A stretch of 64,000 nucleotides of DNA from Brevundimonas sp. (GTDB lineage Bacteria; Pseudomonadota; Alphaproteobacteria; Caulobacterales; Caulobacteraceae), in assembly GCA_016742215.1 (NCBI GenBank), contig JACVCC010000001.1, positions 186,001 through 250,000 of the forward strand. Reading direction: 5' to 3'. This document shows positions 50,954-59,702 of this stretch, in pieces. Position 1 is the first letter of the stretch. Each line of letters starts with the position of its first letter. The notes beneath the pieces are model-generated. The model did not search any database. It was not told the DNA's origin and saw only the letters and a program-made list of their open reading frames with translations. The position numbers and the translations under genes were made by a program.

Positions 50954-52447
50954 CTAGAAGCCGAAGGTGATCGCGGCGACGAACCCATCCTCGCGCGGGC
51001 CGTCGCGCAGGGCGAAGTCGTAGCCTACCGACAGATCCACATAGCTGCCAGGCGCACGCAGGTCGTCTCCGCCCAGCCAGCGCCGGACGCTCAGACGAGG
51101 CCCGGCCGCGACCGACAGGGTTTCGGCGCGTGCGCTGTCATAGTCGGCACGCACGCCGGCGCCGGCCGTGAGTTGCGTCTTCCGATCTTCCGACGCGACC
51201 CAGGTCCAGCCGATCGAGGCGTCGGCGACGGCATAGGTCTGTTCGTCCTCCAGCAGCCGAACCGCGTCGACATAGACGCGGGCCGAAGGCCAGCTGTCGC
51301 GATCGTATCTGAGGTCTCCGCCCACATCCGACGACCAGGCGGCGCGCAGGGCGGTGTCGTCCCTCGCCGCATCGCCGAGCGCGATCATCCGGCTGGCCTC
51401 TAGAACCAGATTGGTTTCAGTCAGCGGTTTCCAGCGCACGCCAACCCAGCCCTGGGCGCTCTCGCCGCCCGTCTGCCCGGTGTCGCTGTCCAGGGTCTGA
51501 TACGCGCGCACGAAGGCCTGAACCGGTCGCCCGTTGTTGTCGCCGCCAATCCGCGTCCACACCTCGCCGCCGGCCTGGGTGGTGGATTCGTCCGGTGACG
51601 AGACGAGGGCCGATGAGACAGCCGCCGGACCGGTCAGGACGCTGACAGACCCGCCCACGCGGTGTTCGATCGTCTGCAGCTCCCGGCCGATCTCGTGGCG
51701 GCGTTGCGGAGTCATCTGCTCGGGCGGGAGGGTGCGCGCGCCCTGTTCGAGCCATTCCACCGCCGTGCGGTCGGCCCCGGCCCGGCGTGCGGCATAGGCC
51801 GCGTCCAGAGCCTGGGCGCCCTGCAGCGGTGTCGTCGCATCGGCCTGGGCGAAGCCGCGGACCGCCAGCTGGTCCTGACCGGTGGAGACGGCGGCATAGG
51901 CGAAGTCCAGCGGCGCATCGGCGGGGAGGGCCCCCACGTCATAGGCGGCCCTCAGGGTCTGACCAGCCTCTCGGCGACGGCCCTGCTGAACCAGAATCTG
52001 GACGTGGGATCGCGTGAGATAGGCCCGCTGTTCGGCGGTGGGGGCCAGCGGCGCGGCCAGCGCGTAAGCCTCCGCTGCCTGGTTCAGGTCGCCCACTGCC
52101 TTTGCGGCTTCGGCGCGGCGCGACTGCACCCTGTGATCCCAGGCCCCTGCCGCCGGCTGAAGCGCCGCCAGGGCGCCCGCCGGATTTCCCGCTGCGGTGC
52201 GCGCATCCGAGAGCAACAGCCGCCAGTCGAGATTGTCGGGCGCGGCCTCGACGGCCCGGGCTGCGGCGACGGCCGCCTCGGCGTACCGGTTCGCGGCCAT
52301 CGCCTGATAGGCGGCCTCCGCGTCGGCGTACCCCGAAGGCTGCGCCGGGGCTTCGGCCGGCGCGGTCTGCGCTGACGCGACTGCGGGAGCGCCCAGAGCG
52401 ACGGCGGCGACGCTGGCCATCAGGAAGGAGTGTTTCACGGTCGGCAT
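50954..52447 (-). CDS. nfrA: NfrA/YaiO-like outer-membrane protein with TPR domain
   Basis: A 497-residue protein: signal peptide (SVAAVALGAPAVASAQ), TPR-like helical repeats (~40-270), then a beta-rich half of alternating aromatic/polar strands ending in VAAITFGF, a C-terminal Phe as in outer-membrane barrels. Placement right after nfrB (5-base gap) suggests the glycan export port of an NfrB system; the gene is about half the length of E. coli nfrA, so the name is by context. It would secrete the polymer made by NfrB. Confidence 0.72.
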   Translation of the reverse strand: MPTVKHSFLMASVAAVALGAPAVASAQTAPAEAPAQPSGYADAEAAYQAMAANRYAEAAVAAARAVEAAPDNLDWRLLLSDARTAAGNPAGALAALQPAAGAWDHRVQSRRAEAAKAVGDLNQAAEAYALAAPLAPTAEQRAYLTRSHVQILVQQGRRREAGQTLRAAYDVGALPADAPLDFAYAAVSTGQDQLAVRGFAQADATTPLQGAQALDAAYAARRAGADRTAVEWLEQGARTLPPEQMTPQRRHEIGRELQTIEHRVGGSVSVLTGPAAVSSALVSSPDESTTQAGGEVWTRIGGDNNGRPVQAFVRAYQTLDSDTGQTGGESAQGWVGVRWKPLTETNLVLEASRMIALGDAARDDTALRAAWSSDVGGDLRYDRDSWPSARVYVDAVRLLEDEQTYAVADASIGWTWVASEDRKTQLTAGAGVRADYDSARAETLSVAAGPRLSVRRWLGGDDLRAPGSYVDLSVGYDFALRDGPREDGFVAAITFGF

Positions 52448-52452
52448 CCAGA

Positions 52453-54753
52453 TCAGGTGTAGTCGTGTTGCGGGGCGCCTGTCGCCTGACGCAGGGCGTC
52501 GGCGACGGCGTCGTTGAGCCAGCGGGCGCTGCTCTGTTGTTTGAGTGCGAGTTCGATATCGGCCTGGGTCGCCAGACGCAGCCGGACCAGGGTTTCGCCC
52601 AGGGACCCGCCTTGGGTCCGCATGGCGGCAAGCGCTGTGGAGAGGTCCGCATGGGTGATGCGTCCCTCCCGGATCAGCAGGTCCCCGAGGCGGGCGTATC
52701 CGGCGCGAACCGAACGCCACAGCATGGCTTCGCGAGACGCATCCAGCGCGCCCGAGGCCCGCATCGCGGTCAGCTTCTCTCTCACCTCGACGAAGGGGTC
52801 TTCGCCCCAGGCGAACCGTATTGCGAAGGCGATGTCGCTCAGGGGGGCGAACAGGAAGCGGATGCTTCGCACGCCCTGACGGCCGAGCGATTTCTCCAGT
52901 TCCGCACGCTGCGCCGCCGGAAGAGGCTCGGCCAGCGCCACATCGAGGTCCGAGCCGAGACGACGCAGGGGAACCGCGCCGTACCGCGCGGCCTCGTCGC
53001 GGGACAGCAGGTTCAGGGTCGCCTTCTCGATCTTGAACGGGTCGAAGATCGAGGCGTAGGTCTCGCCGCGTTCCGCGAACGCCTCGGCCAGATGCTCGTC
53101 CTCGACGCGGTTGAGGTCGAGAAGCAGCAGGCCCAACGGCCGGTAGCTGGCCTGCTGCGCCTGCAGCGCGGCGGTCAGATCCTGCTCACTGATATGGTTC
53201 CAGAACCGGAGCGTATCGCCGAGACGTCCGGACCCCTGCTGGAGCTCGGACAGGGACGGGTAGGCGTGCTGGGTCTTGTCCCAGGCGATCGGCCGCCGGG
53301 TGATCAGATGGCTGAGCCACTGGCGCGAGGCCCGCCAGAAGGCGCCGAACGAAATCAGGTTGGACGTGATGATCCGGATCGGGGTCAGCGGCACGTGCTT
53401 CAGGCCGTGATTGATCCCTGTGAACCAGGCGCGATGCAGGATGCGGTTCACCAGGAAGAAGAAGTTGATCGTCACGACCACCCAGACCCAGTGCCGGTCT
53501 ATAACCGGCGGCAGGTCTAGCGCCTCGGGCCAGAGCCACTCCAGCAGCAGGACGCCGAGGATCTGGACCACGATCACATAGCCGATGATGCCGACCGGAG
53601 CGGTGAACAGCGCCTTGCGATCCCGGAACAGATAGTATCGGTTCACCAAGCCGCCGAACCAGCCCAGCTGGGCCCAGCCCATGATCGATATGCCCAGCGT
53701 CCAGCGCGCCTTCTGGCGAACGCTGTAGAAGAACTTGTGCGGGAAGAACTCCTTGGTCGACACCAGCTCGCGCCGTCTGACGTCCACCGTACCCTTGCGG
53801 AACCAGGCCTTGCGCTGACGCGGGACGCGGGCGTGATAGCGGACGAACATCGACGGATAGCCCAGGGCGCTCAGGCGGTGGGCGACGTCATAGTCCTCGG
53901 TCAGGCTGTCGGTGTTGAAAGGCTGGCCTTCCTTCTCGTTCACCAGCGCCATCATGGCGTCGCGGTGGAAGGCCGTGGCCACGCCCGCCGACGGCGTCAT
54001 CCGCGCCAGGGCGGACCTCACCGGCAGGTCCTTGGTATGGAACTCGGCGAACTCGTCCATGTAGTGGCAGGCGACGAGGTTGTTCCATTTGCGGTCCATC
54101 GACAGGACCGGCATCTGGATCATCGCGGCCTCATCGACGAACCAGTTCACCGTCTTCAGGCCATAGGGATGCACGACGTCCTCGGCGTCATGCATCAGGA
54201 AGGCCCCGAACTTCTGCCCGGTGCGCTCCTCGTAAAGAAGGATGTTCTGGATGATCCAGTTCAGGCAGTCCGCCTTGGACGTCGGACCGTCGTGCGGCAC
54301 CTCGGCCCGGTGAACATTGGGGAAGCGCTGGCGGACCTTCTCCACCTCGCGGCGCGTGTCCGCGTCGTTGGCATAAACGCCCACGAAGATGTGGTAGCGG
54401 CTGTAGTCGAAGGTGTTGTTGGTGTTTGCCACCATGCTGGCGATCACGTCGGATTCCTGCCAGGCGGGCACCATGATGGCGATGAGCTTTTCGGGCTCCC
54501 GATCCAGGCTGGATTGCGGAGGCGGGCGCTCCCAGAAGGTGCAGAAGCGCACCAGCAGACCCCACCAGTAGGCGAGGTCGATCAGCAGGTCGTCGAGCGA
54601 GCTGACCAGGATCAGCACAGCCGAGATCATCACCGCCCAACGCAGCACCTCCCAGTAGCCCAGGAAGAAAGCAGACATCTCCGCGCCGGACGGCGTCGCG
54701 GCCACGAGTGCGGCCAAGGCGCCGCTGGCGGCGATCCCGAGACCGGGGGTCAT
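52453..54753 (-). CDS. nfrB: NfrB-like membrane glycosyltransferase with C-terminal MshEN (c-di-GMP) domains
   Basis: A 766-residue protein. Two helices near residues 38-72 are followed by a processive GT2 domain: NDAD (~129), HDAED (~188), TEDYD (~285) and QKARW (~347), the D-D-D-QxxRW set. More helices span ~355-475. The C-terminal ~260 residues contain MshEN-type repeats: RLGDTLRFWNHISEQDLTAA and PLGLLLLDLNRVEDEHLAEA (~510-560) and a second pair RLGDLLIREG / SLGETLVRLR (~705-745). MshEN domains bind c-di-GMP in E. coli NfrB. It is flanked by wecB and the NfrA-like gene, gaps of 2 and 5 bases. Confidence 0.9.
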   Translation of the reverse strand: MTPGLGIAASGALAALVAATPSGAEMSAFFLGYWEVLRWAVMISAVLILVSSLDDLLIDLAYWWGLLVRFCTFWERPPPQSSLDREPEKLIAIMVPAWQESDVIASMVANTNNTFDYSRYHIFVGVYANDADTRREVEKVRQRFPNVHRAEVPHDGPTSKADCLNWIIQNILLYEERTGQKFGAFLMHDAEDVVHPYGLKTVNWFVDEAAMIQMPVLSMDRKWNNLVACHYMDEFAEFHTKDLPVRSALARMTPSAGVATAFHRDAMMALVNEKEGQPFNTDSLTEDYDVAHRLSALGYPSMFVRYHARVPRQRKAWFRKGTVDVRRRELVSTKEFFPHKFFYSVRQKARWTLGISIMGWAQLGWFGGLVNRYYLFRDRKALFTAPVGIIGYVIVVQILGVLLLEWLWPEALDLPPVIDRHWVWVVVTINFFFLVNRILHRAWFTGINHGLKHVPLTPIRIITSNLISFGAFWRASRQWLSHLITRRPIAWDKTQHAYPSLSELQQGSGRLGDTLRFWNHISEQDLTAALQAQQASYRPLGLLLLDLNRVEDEHLAEAFAERGETYASIFDPFKIEKATLNLLSRDEAARYGAVPLRRLGSDLDVALAEPLPAAQRAELEKSLGRQGVRSIRFLFAPLSDIAFAIRFAWGEDPFVEVREKLTAMRASGALDASREAMLWRSVRAGYARLGDLLIREGRITHADLSTALAAMRTQGGSLGETLVRLRLATQADIELALKQQSSARWLNDAVADALRQATGAPQHDYT

Positions 54754-54755
54754 GA

Positions 54756-55880
54756 TCAGACAGCCGCCCGGATCTGGGCGCCGCCGGCAGGGCGCTCGGC
54801 CTGCCAACCGGCAATCACGCCAGCGATGCGGTGCGAGGCATAGCCGTCACCGAAGGGGCTGATCGAGCGGACCATCTCCATCCGTTCGACCTCACGGGTC
54901 AGCAGATCGGTGGCGGCCGCGACGATGCGGTCGGTTTGCGCGCCGACCAGGCGGGCGACGCCGGCCTCGACCGCCTCCGCCCGCTCGGTGGTGTCGCGCA
55001 GGACCAGGACGGGCACGCCCAGCACCGGCGCCTCTTCCTGCACCCCGCCGGAGTCGGACAGGATCAGGGTGGCGCTCTTCAGGTGGGACAGGAAACCGAG
55101 GTAGTCGAGCGGATCGACGATGCGGATGCGGCTCTGCCCCTGCAATACGGCGTCCACCCGTCCACGCAGGGCGGGGTTCGCGTGGGCGACGAAGACGATC
55201 TCGATATCCGGCACATTGTCCCTGATCGAGACCAGGGCGGCCAGAACCTGTTCCAGTTCGGGACCCCAGTTCTCGCGCCGGTGAACGGTGACGAGCACCC
55301 GGCGAAGCCCGCCGGTCAACGGCACAGGCGTGGCGCGGTCGCCCGCGAGGCGGACGGCATCGATCCCGGTATTGCCGGTCATATGAATCCGGTGCTGGGC
55401 CACACCCGCGCGCAGCAGGTTTCGGGCCGCGGCGTCCGTGGGCGCGAAATGCAGGTCGGCCAGCTGTCCCACGACGCAGCGCCAGCCTTCCTCCGGGAAG
55501 GGCTGGGTCCTGTCGAAGGTGCGCAGCCCGGCCTCGATGTGCCCGACCGGCACCCGGCGCGCGAAGGCCGCCATGGCGCCGGCCGCCGTCGTGGAGGTGT
55601 CGCCCTGCACGAGGACGAGGTCGGGCTCCAGCCGGCCGATGGCCTGGTCCAGTCGATCCATGATCTGGGCGAACCGGCCCCCGAGCGTGCGCTCGGGTGC
55701 GGGCGGATCCAGGCGCAGATCGGGCGTGATGCCGAATGTGTCCAGCGCCTGCCCGTTGAGGGCGCCCTGTTGCTCCGTTGAGATCCAGAGCGTCTCGACG
55801 TCGGATGCGGTCAGGGCCGCATGGACCGGGGCGAGCTTGACGACCTCAGGCCGCGTTCCCGCCAGAATGGCTACCTTCAC
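54756..55880 (-). CDS. wecB: UDP-N-acetylglucosamine 2-epimerase
   Basis: A 374-residue GT-B-fold epimerase making UDP-ManNAc. GTRPEVVKLAPVHAAL (starting near residue 8), VQGDTSTTAAG, HIEAGLRTFD and LSDSGGVQEEAPVLGVPVLV are diagnostic. It starts at GTG 55880 and is first in the operon, upstream of nfrB. So the operon supplies a ManNAc donor directly to the glycosyltransferase. A perfect 10-bp inverted repeat lies 18 bases upstream of the start. Confidence 0.94.
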   Translation of the reverse strand: MKVAILAGTRPEVVKLAPVHAALTASDVETLWISTEQQGALNGQALDTFGITPDLRLDPPAPERTLGGRFAQIMDRLDQAIGRLEPDLVLVQGDTSTTAAGAMAAFARRVPVGHIEAGLRTFDRTQPFPEEGWRCVVGQLADLHFAPTDAAARNLLRAGVAQHRIHMTGNTGIDAVRLAGDRATPVPLTGGLRRVLVTVHRRENWGPELEQVLAALVSIRDNVPDIEIVFVAHANPALRGRVDAVLQGQSRIRIVDPLDYLGFLSHLKSATLILSDSGGVQEEAPVLGVPVLVLRDTTERAEAVEAGVARLVGAQTDRIVAAATDLLTREVERMEMVRSISPFGDGYASHRIAGVIAGWQAERPAGGAQIRAAV

Positions 55881-55897
55881 TGTATTGCCCCCAACAT

Positions 55898-55920
55898 CTC
55901 ATCGAGCGGCGCTCGATGAG
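55898..55920 (-). promoter_or_regulatory. perfect inverted repeat ahead of wecB
   Basis: CTCATCGAGC (55898-55907), GGC, GCTCGATGAG (55911-55920). Two-fold symmetric with 10-base arms, 18 bases upstream of the wecB start codon. It is either an operator or a hairpin in the leader of the wecB-nfrB-nfrA message. There is no T-run, so it is not a terminator. The rest of the gap to the carD terminator holds no gene. Confidence 0.6.
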
Positions 55921-56060
55921 CGGGAGTTACGAAGTGCGAGGCCAACGAAGACTGAGCCTCTCTGTCAGACGCCATTCATATTACGGTCAGGCTGTTCACG
56001 ATCGGGCCGCTGTATCGTCGGCGTGCGGCGGGAATGGGTCCGGATGAAAGACCAATGCAA

Positions 56061-56086
56061 AAGGCCCGGGATCGCTCCCGGGCCTT
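56061..56086 (-). terminator. intrinsic terminator of carD (copy 2 of the GGCCCGGGA hairpin)
   Basis: AAGGCCCGGGA (56061-56071), loop TCGC, TCCCGGGCCTT (56076-56086). On the minus strand it is followed by TTGCATTGG. It lies 26 bases past the carD stop. Confidence 0.82.
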
Positions 56087-56112
56087 CTGGTTTGTTCGAC
56101 GATGTCGCCCGA

Positions 56113-56652
56113 TCAGGCGGCTTCGGCCTCGGCGGCCGGAGCGATCGCCTTCTTGGCGCTGAGCGACTTGCCCAGCAGCTCGACGGCGGCGTCCTTGTCG
56201 ATGCGGTTCGCGGCGGCGACTTCGCGGGCCATGCGGTCCAGGGCCGACTCGTACAGCTGACGCTCCGAGTAGGATTGTTCCGGCTGGCTGTCGGCGCGGT
56301 GCAGGTCGCGGACCACCTCGGCGATCGAGATCAGGTCGCCCGAGTTGATCTTGGCTTCGTATTCCTGGGCGCGACGCGACCACATGGTGCGCTTGATGCG
56401 GGCGCGGCCCTTCAGGGTCGTCAGCGCCTTGGTCACGACGTCGTCGGCGGCCAGCGAGCGCAGGCCGGCGGTCTTGGCCTTCTTGGTCGGAACGCGCAGG
56501 GTCATCTTCTCGTGGTCGAAGGTCACGACATAGACCTCCAGCGACATGCCGGCCACTTCCTGGGTCTCGATCGCCGCCACCTTGCCGACGCCGTGCGCCG
56601 GATAGACGACCGCGTCGCCAACCTTGAACTCGAGTCCGGTCTTGCTCGTCAT
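56113..56652 (-). CDS. carD: CarD-family transcriptional regulator
   Basis: A 179-residue protein. The N-terminal Tudor-like RNA-polymerase-interaction domain (FKVGDAVVYPAHGVGKVAAI) is followed by a helical DNA-binding domain (RRAQEYEAKINSGDLISIAE). CarD stabilises open promoter complexes. The C-terminus is Ala-rich. It is the expected neighbour of fdxA in alphaproteobacteria, 315 bases away and on the same strand. Confidence 0.95.
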   Translation of the reverse strand: MTSKTGLEFKVGDAVVYPAHGVGKVAAIETQEVAGMSLEVYVVTFDHEKMTLRVPTKKAKTAGLRSLAADDVVTKALTTLKGRARIKRTMWSRRAQEYEAKINSGDLISIAEVVRDLHRADSQPEQSYSERQLYESALDRMAREVAAANRIDKDAAVELLGKSLSAKKAIAPAAEAEAA

Positions 56653-56967
56653 GTCACTTCCTTTCCCGGCTCAGCGGGGGAGAGGCGCAGGCGCATGGAC
56701 AAAAGATCGATCGCCGCCGGAAAAGGATCCCGTCGGAGGTGCGTTCTGGTCGTCAAATGCGGAAACGGATCACCCAACCTCTGGCCGATCCCGCCTACGT
56801 GGACGGGATTCTGTCGCAAACGCGGGCGGCGCGAGGATTTCGCAGACCGCCCGACCCAATGACAGTAACGTATCACAAATCTGCGGAATTTCAAAACGTC
56901 CACAGCGTCCGTGCCCGGACGGGTGGAAATCCTCGCCGGAATGAGCCAGCCGCCGCTGACTCGCCCC
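56653..56967. other. intergenic region between fdxA and carD
   Basis: 315 bases without a gene I can support. A frame at 56649-56903 on the minus strand overlaps the carD start and lacks a ribosome site. The region should contain the carD promoter (minus strand) and the fdxA 3' end. No hairpin with a T-run was seen after the fdxA stop, so fdxA and carD may be co-transcribed. Confidence 0.5.
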
Positions 56968-57309
56968 TCAGGAGCCCTTGCCGGGTTTCTCCGAGAAATA
57001 CTTCTCGAACTTGCCGGTCTCGCGCTCGAACTCTTCCTTGTCCGACGGTGGCGTGCCCTTGACCGTGATGTTCGGCCAGATCTTGGCGTACTGGGCGTTG
57101 ACCTGCAGCCACTTGCCGTCCGGCTCGTCCTCGGTGTCCGGCACGATGGCGTCGACCGGGCATTCGGGCTCGCAGACGCCGCAATCGATGCACTCGTCCG
57201 GCGCGATCACGAGGAAATTCTCACCCTCGTAGAAGCAGTCGACCGGGCACACCTCGACGCAGTCCATGAATTTGCAGCGCACGCATGCGTCGGTGACGAT
57301 GTAGGTCAT
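56968..57309 (-). CDS. fdxA: ferredoxin FdxA (7Fe-8S)
   Basis: A 113-residue ferredoxin. The two clusters are visible as [18 protein letters not shown] and [16 protein letters not shown]. The C-terminal extension ([15 protein letters not shown]) is typical of alphaproteobacterial FdxA with one [3Fe-4S] and one [4Fe-4S] cluster. The ATG at 57309 gives the standard start MTYIVTDAC. Electron partner unknown. Confidence 0.94.
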   Translation of the reverse strand: MTYIVTDACVRCKFMDCVEVCPVDCFYEGENFLVIAPDECIDCGVCEPECPVDAIVPDTEDEPDGKWLQVNAQYAKIWPNITVKGTPPSDKEEFERETGKFEKYFSEKPGKGS

Positions 57310-57476
57310 GGGCCCGGGGACGGAGGAGAGCGAGGGCGGCCCGTGAGGGCGCGGGACGCGCAAATGAGCCCGCAAGCCCGAACTGTCAACCGGAGGGAGG
57401 GGTTCGGGGCTTGCGGGTCGGCACTTAGTCGCTATTTGTAGCACTCTCTATTACAGTTTTTACCGGAGCCCTCCCC

Positions 57477-58106
57477 ATGCGTCCCTTCGCCCGTTACGCC
57501 GCCGCAGGCGCCGCTGCCCTCGCCCTTCTGGCTGGAGGCGGCGTCGTCGCCCAGTCGGCCCTGACCAAGGTCCCGTCGGAAGTGCGCGCTGGCGCCTATG
57601 ACCTCGACACCGGCCACGGCAAGATCACCTGGTCGGTCGATCACATGGGCTTCTCGACCTACTACGGTCAGTTCGTGAACGTGCAGGCCCAGCTGACGCT
57701 GGACCCGGCCAACCCGGCGAACTCCAGCCTGACCGCGACCATCCCCCTGACCGAGGTCGACTCGAACTCGGACGGGCTCGACCGCCATCTGCAGACGGCG
57801 GACTTCTTCGACACCGCCAACCACCCGACGGCCACCTTCGTCTCGCGTTCCGTCACCCTCGACGCGGATGACGCCAACGAAGCCACCGTGGTCGGCGACC
57901 TGACCCTGCGCGGAGTGACCCGTCCGGTGACGATGGAGGTCGAGTTCAACCAGGCCGGTCCGTCGATGGGCAACACCTACAAGGCCGGCTTCGACGGCGA
58001 GGCGACCATCAAGCGCTCCGAGTTCGGGATCACCTACGGCATTCCGATGGGTCTGGGCGACGATGTGAAGCTGCACATCGAGGGCGAGTTCGTCCTCAAG
58101 CAGTAA
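57477..58106 (+). CDS. YceI-family periplasmic lipid-binding protein
   Basis: A 209-residue protein with a signal peptide (AAAGAAALALLAGGGVVAQS) and the YceI beta-barrel: GKITWSVDHMGFSTYYGQF, LTATIPLTEVDSNSDGLDRH and DFFDTANHPTATFVS. YceI proteins bind polyisoprenoids. It reads on the plus strand and its end overlaps the S4 gene end by 11 bases. It interrupts an otherwise minus-strand conserved cluster. Upstream AT-rich CTATTTGTAGCACTCTC holds a probable promoter. Confidence 0.92.
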   Translation: MRPFARYAAAGAAALALLAGGGVVAQSALTKVPSEVRAGAYDLDTGHGKITWSVDHMGFSTYYGQFVNVQAQLTLDPANPANSSLTATIPLTEVDSNSDGLDRHLQTADFFDTANHPTATFVSRSVTLDADDANEATVVGDLTLRGVTRPVTMEVEFNQAGPSMGNTYKAGFDGEATIKRSEFGITYGIPMGLGDDVKLHIEGEFVLKQ

Positions 58107-58374
58107 GGTCGGAGTACAGGGCGCGGGCCTCTTCGGCGGGCCCGCGCCTTTCGCCCAGCGCCTCGACCCTCAGTTCGGTCAGCCGGCCGCCGAGGGCGAA
58201 GACGAGGGTGTCGCCGACGTGGACGCTGCGGCTGGGTTTGTCGACGCGGGTCTGGGCCCCGTTGTGCGTCAGCCGGATCGCGCCCTTCTCGACCAGGGCC
58301 GCAGCCAGCGAGCGGCTCTTCGCGAACCGCGCGCGCCACAGCCAGATATCGATGCGGCAGGATTCGAGGCTCAT
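58096..58374 (-). CDS. RNA-binding S4 domain protein (HslR-like)
   Basis: A 92-residue protein: CRIDIWLWRARFAKSRSLAA then GAIRLTHNG and KPSRSVHVGDTLVFAL, the S4 fold. Heat-shock protein 15 relatives rescue stalled 50S-peptidyl-tRNA complexes. The start overlaps the MFS stop by four bases (ATGA). Its neighbours normally include the helicase and fdxA. Confidence 0.9.
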   Translation of the reverse strand: MSLESCRIDIWLWRARFAKSRSLAAALVEKGAIRLTHNGAQTRVDKPSRSVHVGDTLVFALGGRLTELRVEALGERRGPAEEARALYSDLTA

Positions 58375-59702
58375 GCGCTGGCGGCCGGCGGCTCCGGTGT
58401 CGGCTTCGCATAGGCGGCCGACAGCTTGCGGTAATAGGACGAGTTGAACGCCAGCGTCGTCAGGATCACGCCGGCCAGCCCCGCAACGGTGAAGACCAGC
58501 GCCATGCCGCGATCCGGGCCGCGTCCGAACCAGTCGCCGATCGCGGCGGCGCCCGCGCCGTCGGTCATGAACGGGATGACCACGAACTGGGTCAGGGGTC
58601 CGATCAGGAATGCGGTCAGGGGCGAGGCGGCCATCTCCACCGACTGGGCGAAGCCGAACACCCGGCCCTGACGCTCGAACGGCACGACCTTCTGCAGTGT
58701 GGTCTGCTCCGCCGCCTCGGCCCATGGGCCCAGGAACATCCAGACAAAACAGCCGGCGCCCAGCAGCCAGATCGAGGGCTGGATCGTGAAGACGCAGGCC
58801 ACGCTCCACATGATCAGGTTGACGATCATCAGGGTGCGCAGCGGCTTCGGTCCCAACCCGGTCCTTGCGATCACGATCCCGGCGAGAATGAAGGCCACCG
58901 ACACGGCGCCCCACATCAGACCCCAGGCCTGCACCGCCATCAGCGAAAGGCCATAGGCGTCCATCAGGGCCATGAAGATGCCGCCAAGGAAGTTGTTGAA
59001 GGTGGCGAACAGGATCAGGGCGAACAGACCGGGCACGCCTGCGATGACGGCCAGGGTCCCGCGCAGATCGACCTTCTTCTCGACCGGCACGTCGTGGTCG
59101 GCGCTCGCCTGCGGCTCGGGCTCTTCCAGCTTCACAAGCGACAGGTGGATCAGAACGAGGACCGTGAAGGCGATCCCGAAGGCCAGCGTCGCGAACATCC
59201 CACCCCAGGCGACGAGGAAGCCGCTGATCACCGAGGTGGTCAGGAAGCCTATGCCGGACACCATGCCGACCAGCCCGTTGGCCTTGTCCCGCCGGTCCTC
59301 GGGGATCAGCAGGGTGACCAAGGTCGGCAGGGCGATGCTGCGGATATTGCCGGCGATGACGCCCAGCATGATCACGCCGATCAGCGCCCACAGCCACGGA
59401 CCGGAGACGTCCGAGAAGCTGCCCTCCGGCGCCATCCGCCAGACGGCGAACGAGGCGAGGTAGAGCGCCAGCGATGCCGCGCTGGACCCGATCATCACCC
59501 GCTTCTTGCGGTGATGGTCCACCAGACTGCCGAACCAGATGGCGAAGGCGGCCGTCAGCACCAGATAGACGCCCGCGATCATGCCGGTGGCGAACACCGA
59601 CTGCGTCTCGATGAAGACCCAGAAGGTGAGGGCGAACCAGATCGTGTAGTTGGTGATGTTGGCCACGGCGTTGTTGGCCAGCACCTGATGAAAGGGCGTC
59701 AT
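58371..59702 (-). CDS. MFS transporter
   Basis: A 443-residue protein with 12 helices. The start (NNAVANITNYTIWFALTFWV) and the loop after helix 2 (GSLVDHHRKKRVMIG) fit the MFS_3/TetV-like drug-efflux group. A charged central loop (PEPQASADHDVPVEKK) separates the halves. Both ends overlap neighbours by ATGA, with the S4 and helicase genes, so the three genes are one unit. Substrate unknown. Confidence 0.9.
   Translation of the reverse strand: MTPFHQVLANNAVANITNYTIWFALTFWVFIETQSVFATGMIAGVYLVLTAAFAIWFGSLVDHHRKKRVMIGSSAASLALYLASFAVWRMAPEGSFSDVSGPWLWALIGVIMLGVIAGNIRSIALPTLVTLLIPEDRRDKANGLVGMVSGIGFLTTSVISGFLVAWGGMFATLAFGIAFTVLVLIHLSLVKLEEPEPQASADHDVPVEKKVDLRGTLAVIAGVPGLFALILFATFNNFLGGIFMALMDAYGLSLMAVQAWGLMWGAVSVAFILAGIVIARTGLGPKPLRTLMIVNLIMWSVACVFTIQPSIWLLGAGCFVWMFLGPWAEAAEQTTLQKVVPFERQGRVFGFAQSVEMAASPLTAFLIGPLTQFVVIPFMTDGAGAAAIGDWFGRGPDRGMALVFTVAGLAGVILTTLAFNSSYYRKLSAAYAKPTPEPPAASA

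Noticed and set aside
56649..56903. 84-codon minus-strand frame between carD and fdxA
   Set aside because: Overlaps the carD start, lacks a ribosome site and does not resemble a protein family.
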